DNA from: Zygnema cylindricum
Lineage: Eukaryota; Streptophyta; Zygnematophyceae; Zygnematales; Zygnemataceae
Assembly (NCBI GenBank): GCA_037447655.1
Contig: JBBHKE010001152.1
Span: 129,293 to 193,292, forward strand
Reading direction: 5' to 3'
DNA length: 64,000 nucleotides
The notes under the pieces are model-generated. The model was not told the origin of the DNA and searched no databases. It saw only the letters and a list, made by a program, of their open reading frames with translations. This document shows positions 1-12,507 of this stretch, piece by piece; position 1 is the stretch's first letter; the number at the start of each line of letters is the position of its first letter. The position numbers and the translations under genes are program-made.

Positions 1-172
1 AGATAGATAATTAGATCAGATAGATAATTACATAAGATAGTGAATTAGATTAGATATTGAATTAAATTAGATAGATAATTAGATTAGATAAAAAATTAGA
101 TTAGATAGATAATCCGATTAGATAGTGAACTACATTAAATAGATAATTAAATTAGAATGATAATTAGATTAG
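1..172. repeat. Degenerate TAGATAATTAGAT-type tandem repeat
   Basis: Short AT-rich units of the form TAGATAATTAGATTAGA recur with substitutions and small length changes up to the start of the adjacent tetranucleotide array. No coding potential is apparent. Confidence 0.8.
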
Positions 173-462
173 ATTATCCATCTATCCATCTATCCATCTA
201 TCCATCTATCCATCTATCCATCTATCCATCTATCCATCTATCCATCTATCCATCTGTCCATCCATCTATCTATCCATCCATCTATCCATCTATCCATCTA
301 TCTATCTATCTATCTATCTATCTATTTATCTATCAATCCAACTATCCATCTATTTTCCTATCTATTTATCTATCTACCTATCTAACTATCTATCTATCTA
401 TCGATCTATCGATCTTTCTATCTATCTATCTACCTATCGATTTATCTATCTATATATTTACA
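173..462. repeat. ATCC/ATCT tetranucleotide microsatellite
   Basis: A run of about 290 bp made almost wholly of ATCC and ATCT units, first as alternating ATCCATCT and then as ATCT with scattered substitutions. The open frame through it is a repeat translation (Ile, Tyr, Pro, Ser, Leu), not a gene. Confidence 0.95.
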
Positions 463-1403
463 ATACTAACCCCATATTTTGTATGATGTTTTTTACTTCT
501 TCTCCTACTACAGAGTATAAAAAAGCAAGGAGATGGTGGGTCGAAAGGGTTGCCATAGTAAGAGGCATAAGAGATACGACTAATACCTTGTCTACGTGTT
601 GGTCCAATTTTTGGTACGTCCGAATACAATATGAGTCTTAAGGTCATACTGTATGTTTTGCATACAATAGACATATTGTATGGGCCTACTTTCACCTACT
701 TTTGAACTATGGTTATTTTATATTGTGACGGATGTAGACGTGGGTGTAATTTGTGACGGTTGTATATGACTACAAAACTTGTGACAAATGATGACGTTAG
801 CGACGGTTGGAGGCGTATCTACTTGTGACATTGTAGATGTTTAGGGTTCGTGACATTCTGACGTCACGCTCAAATAATGACAACGTCGACGTCACAAATT
901 CTAAAATTTCCGCCATGGTTTCCCGAATTTGTTTTTTAGTTTTTTCTCACTTTACTTGCCATCAAAAGACGGCCAAACACAGTAAAAAATTGTTTTTAGA
1001 GATCTTTCATTTGATACCATTATTGACGTTTTTCATTGCAGCAATTGTGACATAAAAGAGGTAGTGGGAGAGGAAGATAGAAAGAGAGGCGCTTTCACGA
1101 ACTTTGTTTTTGCAAAATGGCATTTGTTGGTCGAGAACCCCTCCACGACCCCTATACGGAAAAAAACGCACGGAAAAAAGTCACATACAGGGTGGAAAGG
1201 TGCACCCCTCGGCTGCCCCTTTACGGAAAAAAATGCACAAAAAAAAAAAAAATACAAGTTGGAAAGGTGCAGTGGGTTCTTTTTTGGTACTACATGCACA
1301 AAAATTGTCAAAAACTTCCGACACGTGCGACAGCATCTGCCTATTCGCTCCTCATAGAACTCTATTTAAAATCACGTTGCAAGGTGATTTTATGTAAAGT
1401 TTG
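463..1403. other. Anonymous DNA left of Copia element 1
   Basis: No gene, tRNA or transposon recognised. Around 1155-1275 two motifs recur imperfectly: a GGAAAAAAACGCAC-like word (near 1157 and 1222) and a TGGAAAGGTGCA word (near 1192 and 1258). This looks like a small diverged local duplication. The overlapping short open frames here show no recognisable domains. Confidence 0.6.
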
Positions 1404-1477
1404 TGTAGAAATTAATGGTTTTTAAGTATTTTCTAGGTCTGAATAGAAATAAAGAAGCCGAGGCAGTCTACCTCTAA

Positions 1478-1531
1478 CTTCTCTCTCCAACTCTCAAACT
1501 TGTCGCAGTCACTGAGAAATTGGAGAGGAAG
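1478..1531 (+). other. Conserved LTR hairpin
   Basis: CTTCTCTCTCCAA at 1478-1490 can pair imperfectly with TTGGAGAGGAAG at 1520-1531 around a loop containing CTTGTCGCAGTCACTGA. The loop is almost identical in all LTRs in the window, while the arms differ in sequence but usually stay complementary. Its place in U3 puts it in the 3' UTR of the element RNA. Confidence 0.55.
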
Positions 1532-1860
1532 CTAGAGCCATGGCTACCTAGTGAGATGGTAGCAGATATGATGACTAAACCTGTGCCTTCCCCTAAGCTA
1601 ATTTTCTGCAGGGAGAAGTGTGGTCTGAAATTAAAGATTGACTAGAAAATAAGGGGAGTGTAGAAATTAATGGTTTTTAAGTATTTTCTAGGTCTGAATA
1701 GAAATAAAGAAGCCGAGGCAGTCTACCTCTAACTTCTCTCTCCAACTCTCAAACTTGTCGCAGTCACTGAGAAATTGGAGAGGAAGCTAGAGCCATGGCT
1801 ACCTAGGCTATCCTGAGGTTTACGGGAAATTTATATTAGTCAAGGGATTAATTACTAAAA

Positions 1861-1960
1861 GGTATGTGCCGGCGACAGGATTTGATCCTGGTACCTGCCG
1901 GCCGTCAGAGAGTAGATAGCCGGTAGCCTTAGCCGTTAAGTCTAGAAGTAGTCTTACATA
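1861..1960 (-). other. tRNA-like segment in LTR (antisense)
   Basis: Read on the minus strand, this segment has a D-arm-like CTTAACGGCTAAGGC followed by a T-arm-like CAGGATCAAATCCTG. The B-box equivalent GGATCAAATCC (1878-1888) departs at two positions from the GGTTCRANTCC consensus. Counterparts in other LTRs of the window match the B-box better. No complete tRNA cloverleaf is seen, so this is a tRNA-derived or tRNA-like module, not a tRNA gene. Confidence 0.5.
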
Positions 1961-2706
1961 GTATATAGTACGATAATGATTTAAACATGTACACGTAGGA
2001 TAAATCATTTAACTATAACTGTTAACGGGATACATAGATATGGTAGTGTAAAAGTACGAATTGCGGTACGGATAAGAAATCAATACCGCGCAATGATTTC
2101 GTAAGCGAAACAAATACCGCGCATATATTTATTACGGCTACGATCAAATGCGAGTTTAATCGGACGGCTGGAATTAGCGCCGAGATCGCGAAGTAAGAAT
2201 TCGGCGTTTTATGGACATCGCCACATCGGATGACAGGTGGCGATGTTACATTGGAGCGCGGCATCTCCGAGGATTAAAGGAGCGAATCTAGATATTCCAC
2301 GTGTGGACATTTAGGCCATGTCATACAATGTCCGTACATAAAGTACACCAGCAGCTGTACTTTTGCGTACGGAACTGAAATCTGAATGGTTCCGTACATC
2401 AGTAGATAGAGTCTGTGAGAGAGATAGGACTTAGAAAAATTAGAAGATAGGACCCTCTCTCCCAAAGAGCTTCTGTACAAAAGGTCAACTTTGACCCTTC
2501 ATAACTTACTGCTCAGGGGAGCAAATTCAGAGATTCTTTTTGCTATCGACTCAGGGGAGTCTTGTCTTCACAGGGGTGAAGTTGGTCAGAGTTTTTGTCT
2601 GCCAGGGTGGCAGCTATTTTTGCTTAAACACAAAGGGGTCAGAATTATCCTAGAGGCTTCTTGGAAGCTGTCCACTCTGAGGACTTATGGAGGTCTCAGA
2701 GTTTCA

Positions 2707-2721
2707 GGTTATGGGCCCTCC
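2707..2721 (+). promoter_or_regulatory. Primer-binding site for initiator tRNA-Met (anticodon arm)
   Basis: GGTTATGGGCCCTCC directly follows the LTR terminal CA. Its counterpart in elements 2, 3 and 4, GGTTATGGGCCCACC, is an exact complement of the plant-type initiator tRNA-Met anticodon arm (GGTGGGCCCATAACC). This copy has one mismatch. The ATG inside it pairs with the CAU anticodon and is in frame with gag. Priming by a tRNA-iMet internal region is known from Drosophila copia. Confidence 0.85.
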
Positions 2722-5700
2722 CTCTAGGGTACCAATCTTTCATGGAACTGGCTTCATATACTGGGAAAGTATGATGATAGGAGCTCTATGCGAAAAAAGG
2801 TTTTGGGGTATAGTGAGTGGACGATTGGGGCGTCCATCAAGTCTTGGAATTCCTCTAGGGTTTGGAGGAAGCATATTCACCAGGAAAGAGGATTCACCTT
2901 CAATGGAGGAAACAAAGGAAGGAGAGGTGGTGGACAAAGGAAAGGAGAAGGAGGCGACCACACCAATAGCAACTGGTTTAGCATTCATGTCACCTATTCC
3001 GAGGAACGAGGAGAATGATACTGAAACCTGGGACTTCAACAATATGACGGCAAAGCACTTCATCCTACGCCATCTCACTCAAGGACTTGCATGTCCTCAT
3101 TTGCAGGTAGAAAGGGCATCCGATCTTTGGATGGCTCTCATAGAGATGTACCGAAGTGGTACGATTCAGCAACAACAGTTGGCTGATCAGAAAGTTAAGG
3201 AGTATGGATACAAAGGGGGAAATATGTTGGATTTTTGCAATGAGCTTGCTATACTCTTCATGGAGCTAGAGAGTGCGGGAAAATTTTTTAGTGAAAAAGA
3301 AAAGGTTAACTGTTTACTGATGAAGTTACCTGATGAGTTCGAGAACATAGTCAACCGTGTGCAGGACTTGCCGGACTCAAGGTGGATATGTAACTCAGTA
3401 GTAGGGATGATTCTCGTTCGAGAGAATACGATTGAGATCCGAAGGGGAGGAAAGAGTGGCCAAGCCTTGGCAAAAGCGACCGATTGGAGGAACAAGGATT
3501 CCCGGAAACCAGTCGGAAACTATGGGGGTAGGGAGCAGAAAAAACAGGTTGACGAGTTCGAACCAAGGGCTCCCAAAGGTTTATGTCATTTTTGTAAGAA
3601 ACCGGGGCACTATATGGCAGAGTGCACTAAGTTAACCGAGCTTCGGTTAAAGGAGGGGCAGACCGGTGGTACCCCGAGAGGAAAGAAAAAGGCCCTTGTC
3701 ACTCAGGTACTTGAGGCGGAATCCGAGGACGAGGACGATGAGCTCCTTTTGGATGAGGAGTTGGAGGCGAAAACTGAGGTTGAAATTCCACGAAGGCATA
3801 AATGTGCTTACGGTGGATTGAAAGGTGAAGCAGGCTGGATTATAGATTCAGGTGCCTCAATGCACATGTGTAAGGATAGGCACCTGTTCACTAAGATAAG
3901 AAAGATTCCCACAGTAGAGATAGAGTACGGGGATGGGAGGATAGTCACCACTACTCTTGTAGGATCGGTAGATCTGAAAGTGTTAGTAGAAGGAAAGACA
4001 TCCATATTAACATTCTCCGATGTATTGTTTATTCCGGAGCTGAACAAAAACCTTATCTCTACATCTGTATTAGATGATAAGGGTTTTTTAACTAGCACTA
4101 GGGAAGGAGTTTTTACTGCTAGTTTTGAGGAGGATGTCTATTTCATTGCTGAGAAAGGTAGCCATGGGATGTTTAGGCTGATCTTAAGTAATGAAACGAA
4201 GAAACTTTATTATGCTGGTGTTCATGATATTATGATGTGGCATAAGAGGCTTGGGCATGTGAATCTAGATAAGTTAAGAGAGATGAAAAAGATGGGAGTG
4301 GTGGAAGGGATTCAGTTCAGTGAGAGTGATGATATAAGTGATTGTAGTGGGTGTGCTCAAGGTAAAGCACACAGATTACCCTTTCCTAAAACAGCCACCT
4401 ACAAGGGAGAAAAAATTCTAGATCTAGTACACAAAGATATTTGGGGACCGGCTAGAGTGCCCTCACCGCGGGGGAAGAGATTTATGATGACTATAACTGA
4501 TGATTGGTCTCGGTATTCCCGGGTGTATATTTTGAAAAACAAGTCAGAAGCTGAGGATTGTTTTAGACAATATAAAGCATGGAGCGAAAAACTCCATGAA
4601 ACTCCAATCAAGAGAGTAAGGAGTGACAATGGTGGAGAGTATACTTCTAACCAGTTTGAGGATTTTTTGAGGGAAGATGGGGTTCAACACCAAAAGACAG
4701 TTCTAGAAAAATTCGGAACAGAATGGGGTAGCTGAAAGGTTAAATAGAACACTAAGTGATAGTGCTAGAAGTATGTTGTCGGATAAGAAGATAGGAAAAA
4801 GGTTTTGGGCAGAAGCAATGAACTGTGCTAATTACCTCAAAAATAGAGTTCTTACTTCAGCTATAAAAGATCAAACACCTTATGAGAGATGGACAGGCCG
4901 GAAACCAGACTTATCTCATTTAAAGGTTTTCGGCAGTCAAGTATTCAGTCTAGATACAGATCGGTCTAATTGGAAGCTAGATCCTAAAGGAAAACCGGGA
5001 TACTTATTAGGATATGATGAGGATGTTAAAGGATATAGAGTTTATGATCTAAAAAAAGAAGATATAATCTTAGTAAAGCATCTAGTAGTTATGGATGAAG
5101 GAAAGTCTGTGGATCCCTTCAAATATACAAAGTCAGTAAAAATCAGATTGGAGTCAGAAAATTCTGATGACTTTGAGCTTCCTAACTATCCAGGTTTTAG
5201 AGACGATGACATTCTTGCAGGTACAAATCTGACTGAAAAGGACTCGGCTGTGGAAACTCCAGTGACAACTCTACCCGAAGCGGAAGACGTGGTGGAAATT
5301 GATTCGGAATCAAGGGATAGGGGAGAAACCAAGTTTGTTCGAAAGAATCCATGAGAACCATCTATTCCGGCCTCAGATTTTGAAGGGGGAAGGAGAAGTA
5401 GTAAAAGACTGCAAGAAAAACAGGTTAATAACAAGGTAACAAAACTATCTCATCAAGATGAACCTCAAACTTATGGAGAGGCGATGACTCCAGAAAGAAA
5501 TTGGTGGAACACAGCCATCAATGAAGAGATGGCCTCAATTATGGCAGCCGATACTTGGGAGCTGGTGGATTGTCCACCTAACCGAAAACCAATCGGTTGT
5601 AAGTGGGTTTTCAAATTAAAACTGAACCCAGATAACACAATCGAGCGCTAGAAGGCCCGACTAGTGGCAAAGGGATTTACACAAAAGGAGGTAATTGACT

Positions 5701-7041
5701 ACGAGGAAACCTTTGCCCCGGTGGTCAGATTTCCCTCCGTTCGCATACTTCTCAGCCTGGCAGCAGCGGAAGACATGGAAGTGCACCAGATGGACATCAA
5801 AACAACATTTTTGCATGGAGAATTGGAAGAGGAGATCTTCATGTGACAACCCGAACGGTTTGTGGAAGAAGGAGAGAAGAGTAAGGTATGCCGGCTGATT
5901 AAATCTCTTTATGGTTTGAAACAGGCGCCTCGACAATGGAATAAGAAGCTTGATGAGTTTCTTACCGGTCTGGGATATATCCGGATCAGCTCAGATCACT
6001 CAATCTATGTTTTCGAAGATGAGGAAGGTTTTATATTTATTGCAATTTATGTTGATGATTTGCTTGTTTTAAGTAAATCAATGGAAATTTAAAATACTGA
6101 AAACCGATCTTAAGGGGAGATTTGAAATGAAGGATTTAGGGGAAGCAAAATATATTTTGGGAATTCAAGTAGAGAGAGACCGAAAAAGAAAAATTATAAG
6201 ATTGACTCAAAAGGAAGCAATAGGGAACATGCTTGAAAAAATTCAAATGGATAAAGCTAATAGTTGTACAACTCCAATGGAATTGAAGAATGGAAGTGAG
6301 GGGAGTGAGGAAGTAGGAGTCATAGTCTTAGACGAGGAATTATCTCTTGAAGAACAGAAGTTCATGCAGACTATTCTTTACAGGGAAGTAGTGGGAAGTC
6401 TAATCTATTTTATGAATTGTACCCGGCCGGATTTAGCTGCAGCTGTAGGAGTGCTGAGTAGAAGTCTAAATGCTCCCACTAAGAGGGATTGAGGTGCAGC
6501 TAAGAAAGCCCTTAGATACTTGATAGGAACTAGGGATATATGGTTGCATTTGGGTGGGGAGAATACTGACATCACTACTTGGAGTGATGCTTGTTATGGT
6601 GATGCTCCGATGAGGAGATGCACTTCTGGATATGTATTATATGTGGGTGATGGGGCTTGTTGTTGGAGTAGCAAACAGCAAACTGTTATTGCTCAGTCCA
6701 CCTTGGAGGCTGAGTATATGGCCTCTTGCTCTACTGTAAAAGAATTGATGTGGGTCAAGTCTTTACTTGGTGAACTTGGTCATCTTAAGAGTGGTGTGCA
6801 GAAAATATTTTGTGATAATCAGGCAGCAATTGCTATTTCTGCCAATCCTAAACATCATTTTAAAGCCAAACATATGGACATCAGACTCAGCTTTGTTAGA
6901 GAGAAAGTAGAAAACAAAGTTATCAGTTTAGAGTACCGACCATATAGTGAGATGGTAGCAGATATGATGACCAAACCTGTGCCTTCCCCTAAGCTAATTT
7001 TTTGCAGGGAGAAGTGTGGTCTGAAATTAAAGATTGACTAG
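2711..7041 (+). pseudogene. Copia gag-pol polyprotein, element 1 (disrupted)
   Basis: Encodes the single Copia polyprotein that packages element RNA and copies and integrates it. The likely start is the ATG in the primer site (MGPPSRVP); an in-frame ATG 24 bp upstream lies in the LTR. Seen in order: gag core; zinc knuckle CHFCKKPGHYMAEC near 3585-3630; protease motif WIIDSGASMHMC near 3836-3871; GAG-pre-integrase (WHKRLGHV, then a CSGCAQGK zinc motif); integrase core with HKDIWGP and RSDNGGEY; RT with YVDD near 6049-6060; RNase H from about 6580 to the stop at 7041. Breaks: a frameshift near 4700-4735 just before the AERLNRT catalytic segment, stops at about 5352, 5650, 5844, 6090 and 6490. 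No intact polyprotein can be made. Confidence 0.93.
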
Positions 7042-7054
7042 AAAATAAGGGGAG
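7041..7054 (+). other. Polypurine tract of Copia element 1
   Basis: GAAAATAAGGGGAG lies directly after the pol stop and directly before the TG of the 3' LTR, where plus-strand DNA synthesis is primed. The same tract is repeated inside both LTRs because of the internal duplication. Confidence 0.8.
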
Positions 7055-8357
7055 TGTAGAAATTAATGGTTTTTAAGTATTTTCTAGGTCTGAATAGAAA
7101 TAAAGAAGCCGAGGCAGTCTACCTCTAACTTCTCTCTTTAACTCTCAAACTTGTCGCAGTCACTGAGAAATTGGAGAGGAAGCTAGAGCCATGGCTACCT
7201 AGTGAGATGGTAGCAGATATGATGACTAAACCTGTGCCTTCCCCTAAGCTAATTTTCTGCATAGAGAAGTGTGGTCTGAAATTAAAGATTGACTAGAAAA
7301 TAAGGGGAGTGTAGAAATTAATGGTTTTTAAGTATTTCCTAGGTCTGAATAGAAATAAAGAAGCCGAGGCAGTCTACCTCTAACTTCTCTCTCCAACTCT
7401 CAAACTTGTCGCAGTCACTGAGAAATTATAGAGGAAGGTAGAGCCATGGCTACCTAGGCTATCCTGAGGTTTACGGGAAATTTATATTAGTCAAGGAGTT
7501 AATTACTAAAAGGTATGTGCCGGCGACAGGATTTGATCCAGGTACCTGCCGGCCGTCAAAGAGTACATAACCGGTAGCCTTAGCCGTTAAGTCTAGAAGT
7601 AGTCTTACATAGTATACAGTACGATAATGATTTAAACATGTACACGTAGGATAAATCATTTAACTATAACTGTTAACAGGATACATAGATATGGTAGTGT
7701 AAAAGTACGAATTGCGGTATGGATAAGAAATCAATACCGCGCAATGATTTCGTAAGCGAAACAAATACCGCGCATATATTTATTACGGCTACGATCAAAT
7801 GCGAATTTAATCGGAGGGCCGGAATTAGCGCCGAGATCGCGAAATAAGAATTCGGCGGTTTATAGACATCGCCACATTGGATGACACGTGGCGATGTTAC
7901 ATTGGAGCGCGGCATCTCCGAGGATTAAAGGAGCGAATCTAGATATTCCACGTGTGGACATTTAGGCCATGTCATACAATGTCCGTTCATAAAGTACACC
8001 GGCAGCTGTACTTTTGCGTACGGAACTGAAATCTGAATGGTTCCGTACATCAGTAGATAGAGTCTGTGAGAGAGATAGGACTTAGAAAAATTAGAAGATA
8101 GGACCCCCTCTCCCAGAGAGCTTCTGTACAAAAGGTCAACTTTGACCCTCCATAACATACTGCTCAGGGGAGCAAATTCAGAGATTCTTTTTGCTATCGA
8201 CTCAGGGGAGTCTTGCCTTCACAGGGGTGAAGGTGGTCAGAGTTTTTGTCTGCCAGGGTGGCAGTTATTTTTGCTTAAACACAAAGGGGTCAGAATTATC
8301 CTAGAGGCTTCTTGGAAGCTGTCCACTCTGAGGACTTATGGAGGTCTCAGAGTTTCA
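7055..8357 (+). repeat. 3' LTR of Copia element 1 with internal duplication
   Basis: Same length as the 5' LTR and the same embedded pol-end/purine-tract duplication (about 7202-7310), followed by the second U3 start near 7311. It ends GTTTCA at 8357 and is followed by target duplication GTTTG. Confidence 0.95.
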
Positions 8358-8362
8358 GTTTG

Positions 8363-11300
8363 AAGATGAGCTGAAAGGACGCCAAAATGGGTCGAAATGC
8401 GCTAGACGACAAACTCCGGTACATGTAAAGTTTCAAAGTAATGCGACTTGTACAGCGACGATTTCAGTTTTTTGGTACGGATGCGGATTTTATCATTTTT
8501 TTTTGGTTATGGAGCAAAACGACAAAAAGTAATTGTAACTTTAGCACATGCGAAAGTACCCTTAGGTAGTCGTACTTTCACGAGTGTCTATTCAAAGAAC
8601 TTCAGGTGAGTAGCAACATATCCGTGGTTGGTCATTAGGAGTTAAATAGTTTAAGACGACGTTATGCAGGAGAAAAACTTTGGTTTGAAATGGATATTTT
8701 TTCGCCGATTACCTTATTCTTTTGTGTTCACTTTTTTGTGGTGAATGCCTCCATTACTAGGTAGTGCTTCCATTTGAGCTCTTCGTGTGGAATTATAGAT
8801 TCTATCACACTTTGTTCTAATCTGTACGTAATATGTGTATAGGTGTGACATCGACTATGCATTTTCAATAACAAAATCCAAGAAAATACGTGGGTCGTTC
8901 CGATATATTCTAATCACAAGAATATATCAAAAAGTTTGCCATTGTTTTTCATTAGTTGTGAATACAAAAGTGGAAAAGAGTCAGGGGAGAGAGAGGACGT
9001 GAGGGAAAAAGGGCGAGAGGGAGAGAAAAACAGAAAGTGAGCAGGGAGAGTAGAAGGAAGGGACAAATAAAAGGGGCGGGATGGGAGCTTTGGAATGAAA
9101 TGATTATGAAAACCTTGACTAGTTTTTAAATGATGGGAATTATTTCTCTATTGCGATAGTTAGAAAAATAAAACTGAAGAATGAAAATAAGCTTGTAATT
9201 TTATAGTTTTCGCTTAAGTTTGTTTACCTTACTAGACTTTATCTGTTACTTTCTCCGATTGTATATTTTGATTTTTTTAATATAAACAACGAGTGAGTGA
9301 ACAACAATTTGAGGGAGGAGGGGGAGGAGCGGGAGGAAAAGGAAGAGGGACCATTGAAATAGAAAGTGGGGTGGGACAAAGGAGTGTAGTAGAGGCGAAT
9401 ACGGAGAGAGAGAGAGTAAAGCATATACCATAACTACGAGTTAATTACTTGGGAATTTCTTGCTATTTTCATTTTGTATACGACTTACACAAGTTGAAAT
9501 TTAAATTGGTTAATTTGCAAAAACGCAAAACTTCCAGCGATAGTTATCAAGCCTTATAGCCATGGTTGCCCACATTGGAAAGAATCGCACATTAGTAGAG
9601 CAGGCAACAAAAGAGTGAATTCGAGCGTCGGGTACATAACAAAATCGGAAAATATAATCGCGAGTGGCGATATAAAAAGAGTTCGAATCGAATACAAAAA
9701 TTGGCATTCTAAAAAATATAAGAATTGAAACAACATTACATGGAGCACAAACAAATACCAACGGCGAAATGATATAGATTGAAGGATAGAGATGCACGCG
9801 TCCCCGTGGATTTCACAACTTGGTTCGAATCCTCGTTCCCCACGAGACTGTAAAGACATAAGATAATCTGTAATTAACAATCATTTAGAAAACAAGTGTG
9901 GCCTCGAAGATTGAACCCAAAAACAACAATTTTATACAGATGGTCTCTAGGAGAGAGGGCTTCAAAAGGTTCGCTAAAAACTATAAAACCTATACTACCT
10001 AGTGACAAAGCCTATCTACTAAATTTTCTGCCAAAAGGAGGACTGTATCGTACAGTGAAATATGTACAAAATATAAACTAGCCGACATAGGTTTTGTACA
10101 GCAGTTGTATGACACCAATAACGAGAACGTACCATCCAAGCTTGCGCCATGGTTTTATCCCCTCCTTCTCCGACATTCAACGAGGTATTGCCACGTGTCA
10201 TTTTGTGGTTTTTTTGGCGTATGCTTCAAAATAACCATTGTGGTCCGTTGGCGCTCATGTGAGCCGTCCGATTATAGCACAACTTTCTATGGTAGTCGTC
10301 TGATTATGCAGCTCGCCACATGTATCGTAAGTTATTTCCGTTCATTATGCTCCATGTGCGACAGTTTAATTTCATTTTATTAAATGGTCTAATTTGTGCA
10401 CGACATGTTTATTAATGATTCATACTCTATGTAAGTATCAAAAATTTTACGGCAACTAGATAAGAACAACGGCTCGGATGACTAACAATGACTTTGCAGG
10501 GCCAAAATCAATTCCTAGCCGGTCTATCACCTTTTCGATAAAGACCACCTTCTCTTATTCCCCTAACTCTCGCTACCACGGGCAGCCATGACTTCTCATC
10601 TCATTTGTCTTCTATCCTGCGACTTTTGTTAAAATCATAAGTAGGATAGGAATTAGCTTTTTGGTAATTTTAATACTTCCCCCTTTTCACAGATTTTCGT
10701 GTCTTATCTTTGGACGAGCGTATCAAGGCTTTAAGTTACTCTATAAGAGCTTGTTTTTGCGTCAACCAGGTAGTTGGTGATGCATTGTTGGAGGATCGTT
10801 GCCACTATGACGACTTTGCCAAACTAACGACCTCACCGGTGGCTTTTGAGATATTGATGCTTTGTTTTGCCTAGAGTCCACTTTATCTTGTGCGAAATCC
10901 TCCTCCAACGAATGGTTTTTGTTTTTTTCCCTTAAGTGTTTTGACAACAATTTTGTGAGTGTGCTTCACCACCTAGTTAGCCATGGGATTTTTTATCGTC
11001 CAAATGGGTTGTTTGCTCGTCAACAAGTTAGCCTCCCGATTTCGAGTGGCGATTTAGATTTGATTAACGTTGTCAACATTGCGCCAACGATATTTTCAAG
11101 TAGTTGGGCTTAAGTGGCGCCAACGCTCGTTTTACCGTTGATGATGTCCTTATTCTAGCTTAGGCTATCCCTAACGTGGCGGGAGGTTTTCTACCACTAC
11201 TATAAGCCCTCCTCTCGCCTCATACACTACTGCCCCCCTCCGCTCAAAACCAAGTCCCACTTTTCCAATCACATTGCTATCACTCACTTTCAATTACATC

Positions 11301-12507
11301 AACGCATATTTAAAAAAGTAGTCGTCATTAAATTTTGGAACCCCTTAGAGGCGTTACCTTCGCGTGCTCGTTTACATTCGTGTTTCCGGCTTGATTTTGG
11401 TGTGTGGCTACAAGTCAAACCTATTTTTTTGACTCTCTCTTTGGCGTGTGTCTAGATTGCATCTACTTTACCCTTACGTTTAAGTTTGCCTCACCCTTCG
11501 TTTTCCCATTTTGTTTGCAACCAACCTCTTCATGGTGAAGAAATACATTTACTTCGTTGATCACATGGAGGGGAAAATATTGCGACGTATGATTTGGTGT
11601 GAGATGTGATTTTTCCGCTGGCCGTGAGCCAAAATAACACTGTCAAACGAGAGGTTTTTCATAGAATTCCTCCCCTGTCCCAGTCTAAGGATTTTCAAAG
11701 CCCTTGGGTTGACCTCGTTTTTCTCCATGGTGTTGGGAGGACCCTCGGTGATGTGGTCGTCACGAATTTGACTGATATACACATTTCATCTCGCGTGGCA
11801 TGGATCGTAGGGAAGACCCCCCCCCCCCACACTGAAAAGAGGATTTTTTTTTATTACTTGACGCCACATCGATATATCGGGATAAAAATGTATTGAATTA
11901 TCAACCTATATATCAACTCAATATTGCGCTACTAAGCTTCTCGATATATCGAAACGATGTATCAATTATCGTGTACTCAAAACAAGGTACATTTCAAATA
12001 TGTGCAATGGACATTCGATACACAACAGTAGACTATAAAGGAATAAATTGTATCATCAAATCTATTATAGGCTCAAGGGTTGTAAATTAGGGGCACCGAT
12101 ATAGCGCTATAAACACTGATAGCGATCCATCATGTACTGTACCGTACCTTCAAAAAGCTTTAACGAAGTACACGAAAATTATGAAATCAAATGTACGAAT
12201 TTTGGTGATATGGCGGTATCGAAATCGATATAATTTGATAATGGACGATACCGCTTACCTCTAGGCAGAGGTCGCAAAAGTCAAAAAAATTCATACCCGA
12301 AATCGACCGTTTTTTTTTTCAAAATTTGAGTAACCGACGCCCGACCGAGTTTTGTCACGCTCCAAAATTGTTAACCGTTAACCTTCTGTCGTTTACGAAT
12401 AAAAAAATTAACCGAATCTTGATTTTTCGCGACTAACCGTGCCCGCCCGTAACCGAAAAAGTACAAAATTAATCAATGTACGACGGAATAAGCCAATAAT
12501 TACAATT
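8363..12507. other. Anonymous intergenic DNA, no supported genes
   Basis: About 4.1 kb without a recognisable gene or transposon. Open frames here are all under 110 codons and show no family motif on either strand. Purine-rich simple sequence lies at about 8975-9060 and 9305-9420. A lone B-box-like GGTTCGAATCC occurs near 9823 without a matching tRNA body. Downstream exons of the minus-strand GCP4 gene could lie here, but I could not identify any. Confidence 0.5.

Larger units (their letters stand above)
1404..2706 (+). repeat. 5' LTR of Copia element 1 with internal duplication
   Basis: Starts TG and ends CA just before the primer site. The first ~150 bp of U3 occur twice, at 1404 and again from about 1660. 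The stretch between them (about 1551-1659) is the 3' end of the pol gene plus the polypurine tract. The same arrangement is in the 3' LTR. Later parts hold a minus-strand tRNA-like segment (about 1861-1960) and a weak TATA-like TGTACAAAAG near 2474, probably the promoter. LTRs of element 2 lack the duplication and are about 1053 bp. Confidence 0.95.
1404..8357 (+). mobile_element. Copia LTR retrotransposon, element 1 (complete, inactive)
   Basis: A full-length Ty1/copia element. LTRs of equal length (1303 bp) start TGTAGAAATT and end GTTTCA. It is flanked by a perfect 5-bp target duplication, GTTTG, at 1399-1403 and 8358-8362. Internal order is primer site, gag, protease, integrase, reverse transcriptase, RNase H, purine tract, which is the Copia order with integrase before RT. 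The two LTRs differ at roughly 30 positions by eye (about 2-3%), so insertion is fairly recent. The coding region nevertheless carries several stops and at least one frameshift, so this copy either decayed quickly or was mobilised in trans. Confidence 0.95.

Noticed and set aside
157-486. 109-codon open frame rich in Ser, Ile, Tyr and Pro
   Set aside because: It is a translation of the ATCC/ATCT microsatellite.
1551-1660. A separate nested Copia fragment inside the 5' LTR of element 1
   Set aside because: The identical arrangement is in the 3' LTR at the same position, so it is part of the LTR and was copied with it.
9790-9850. Possible tRNA gene around GGTTCGAATCC
   Set aside because: Only the B-box/T-loop is convincing; no matching acceptor stem, D-arm or anticodon arm could be drawn.
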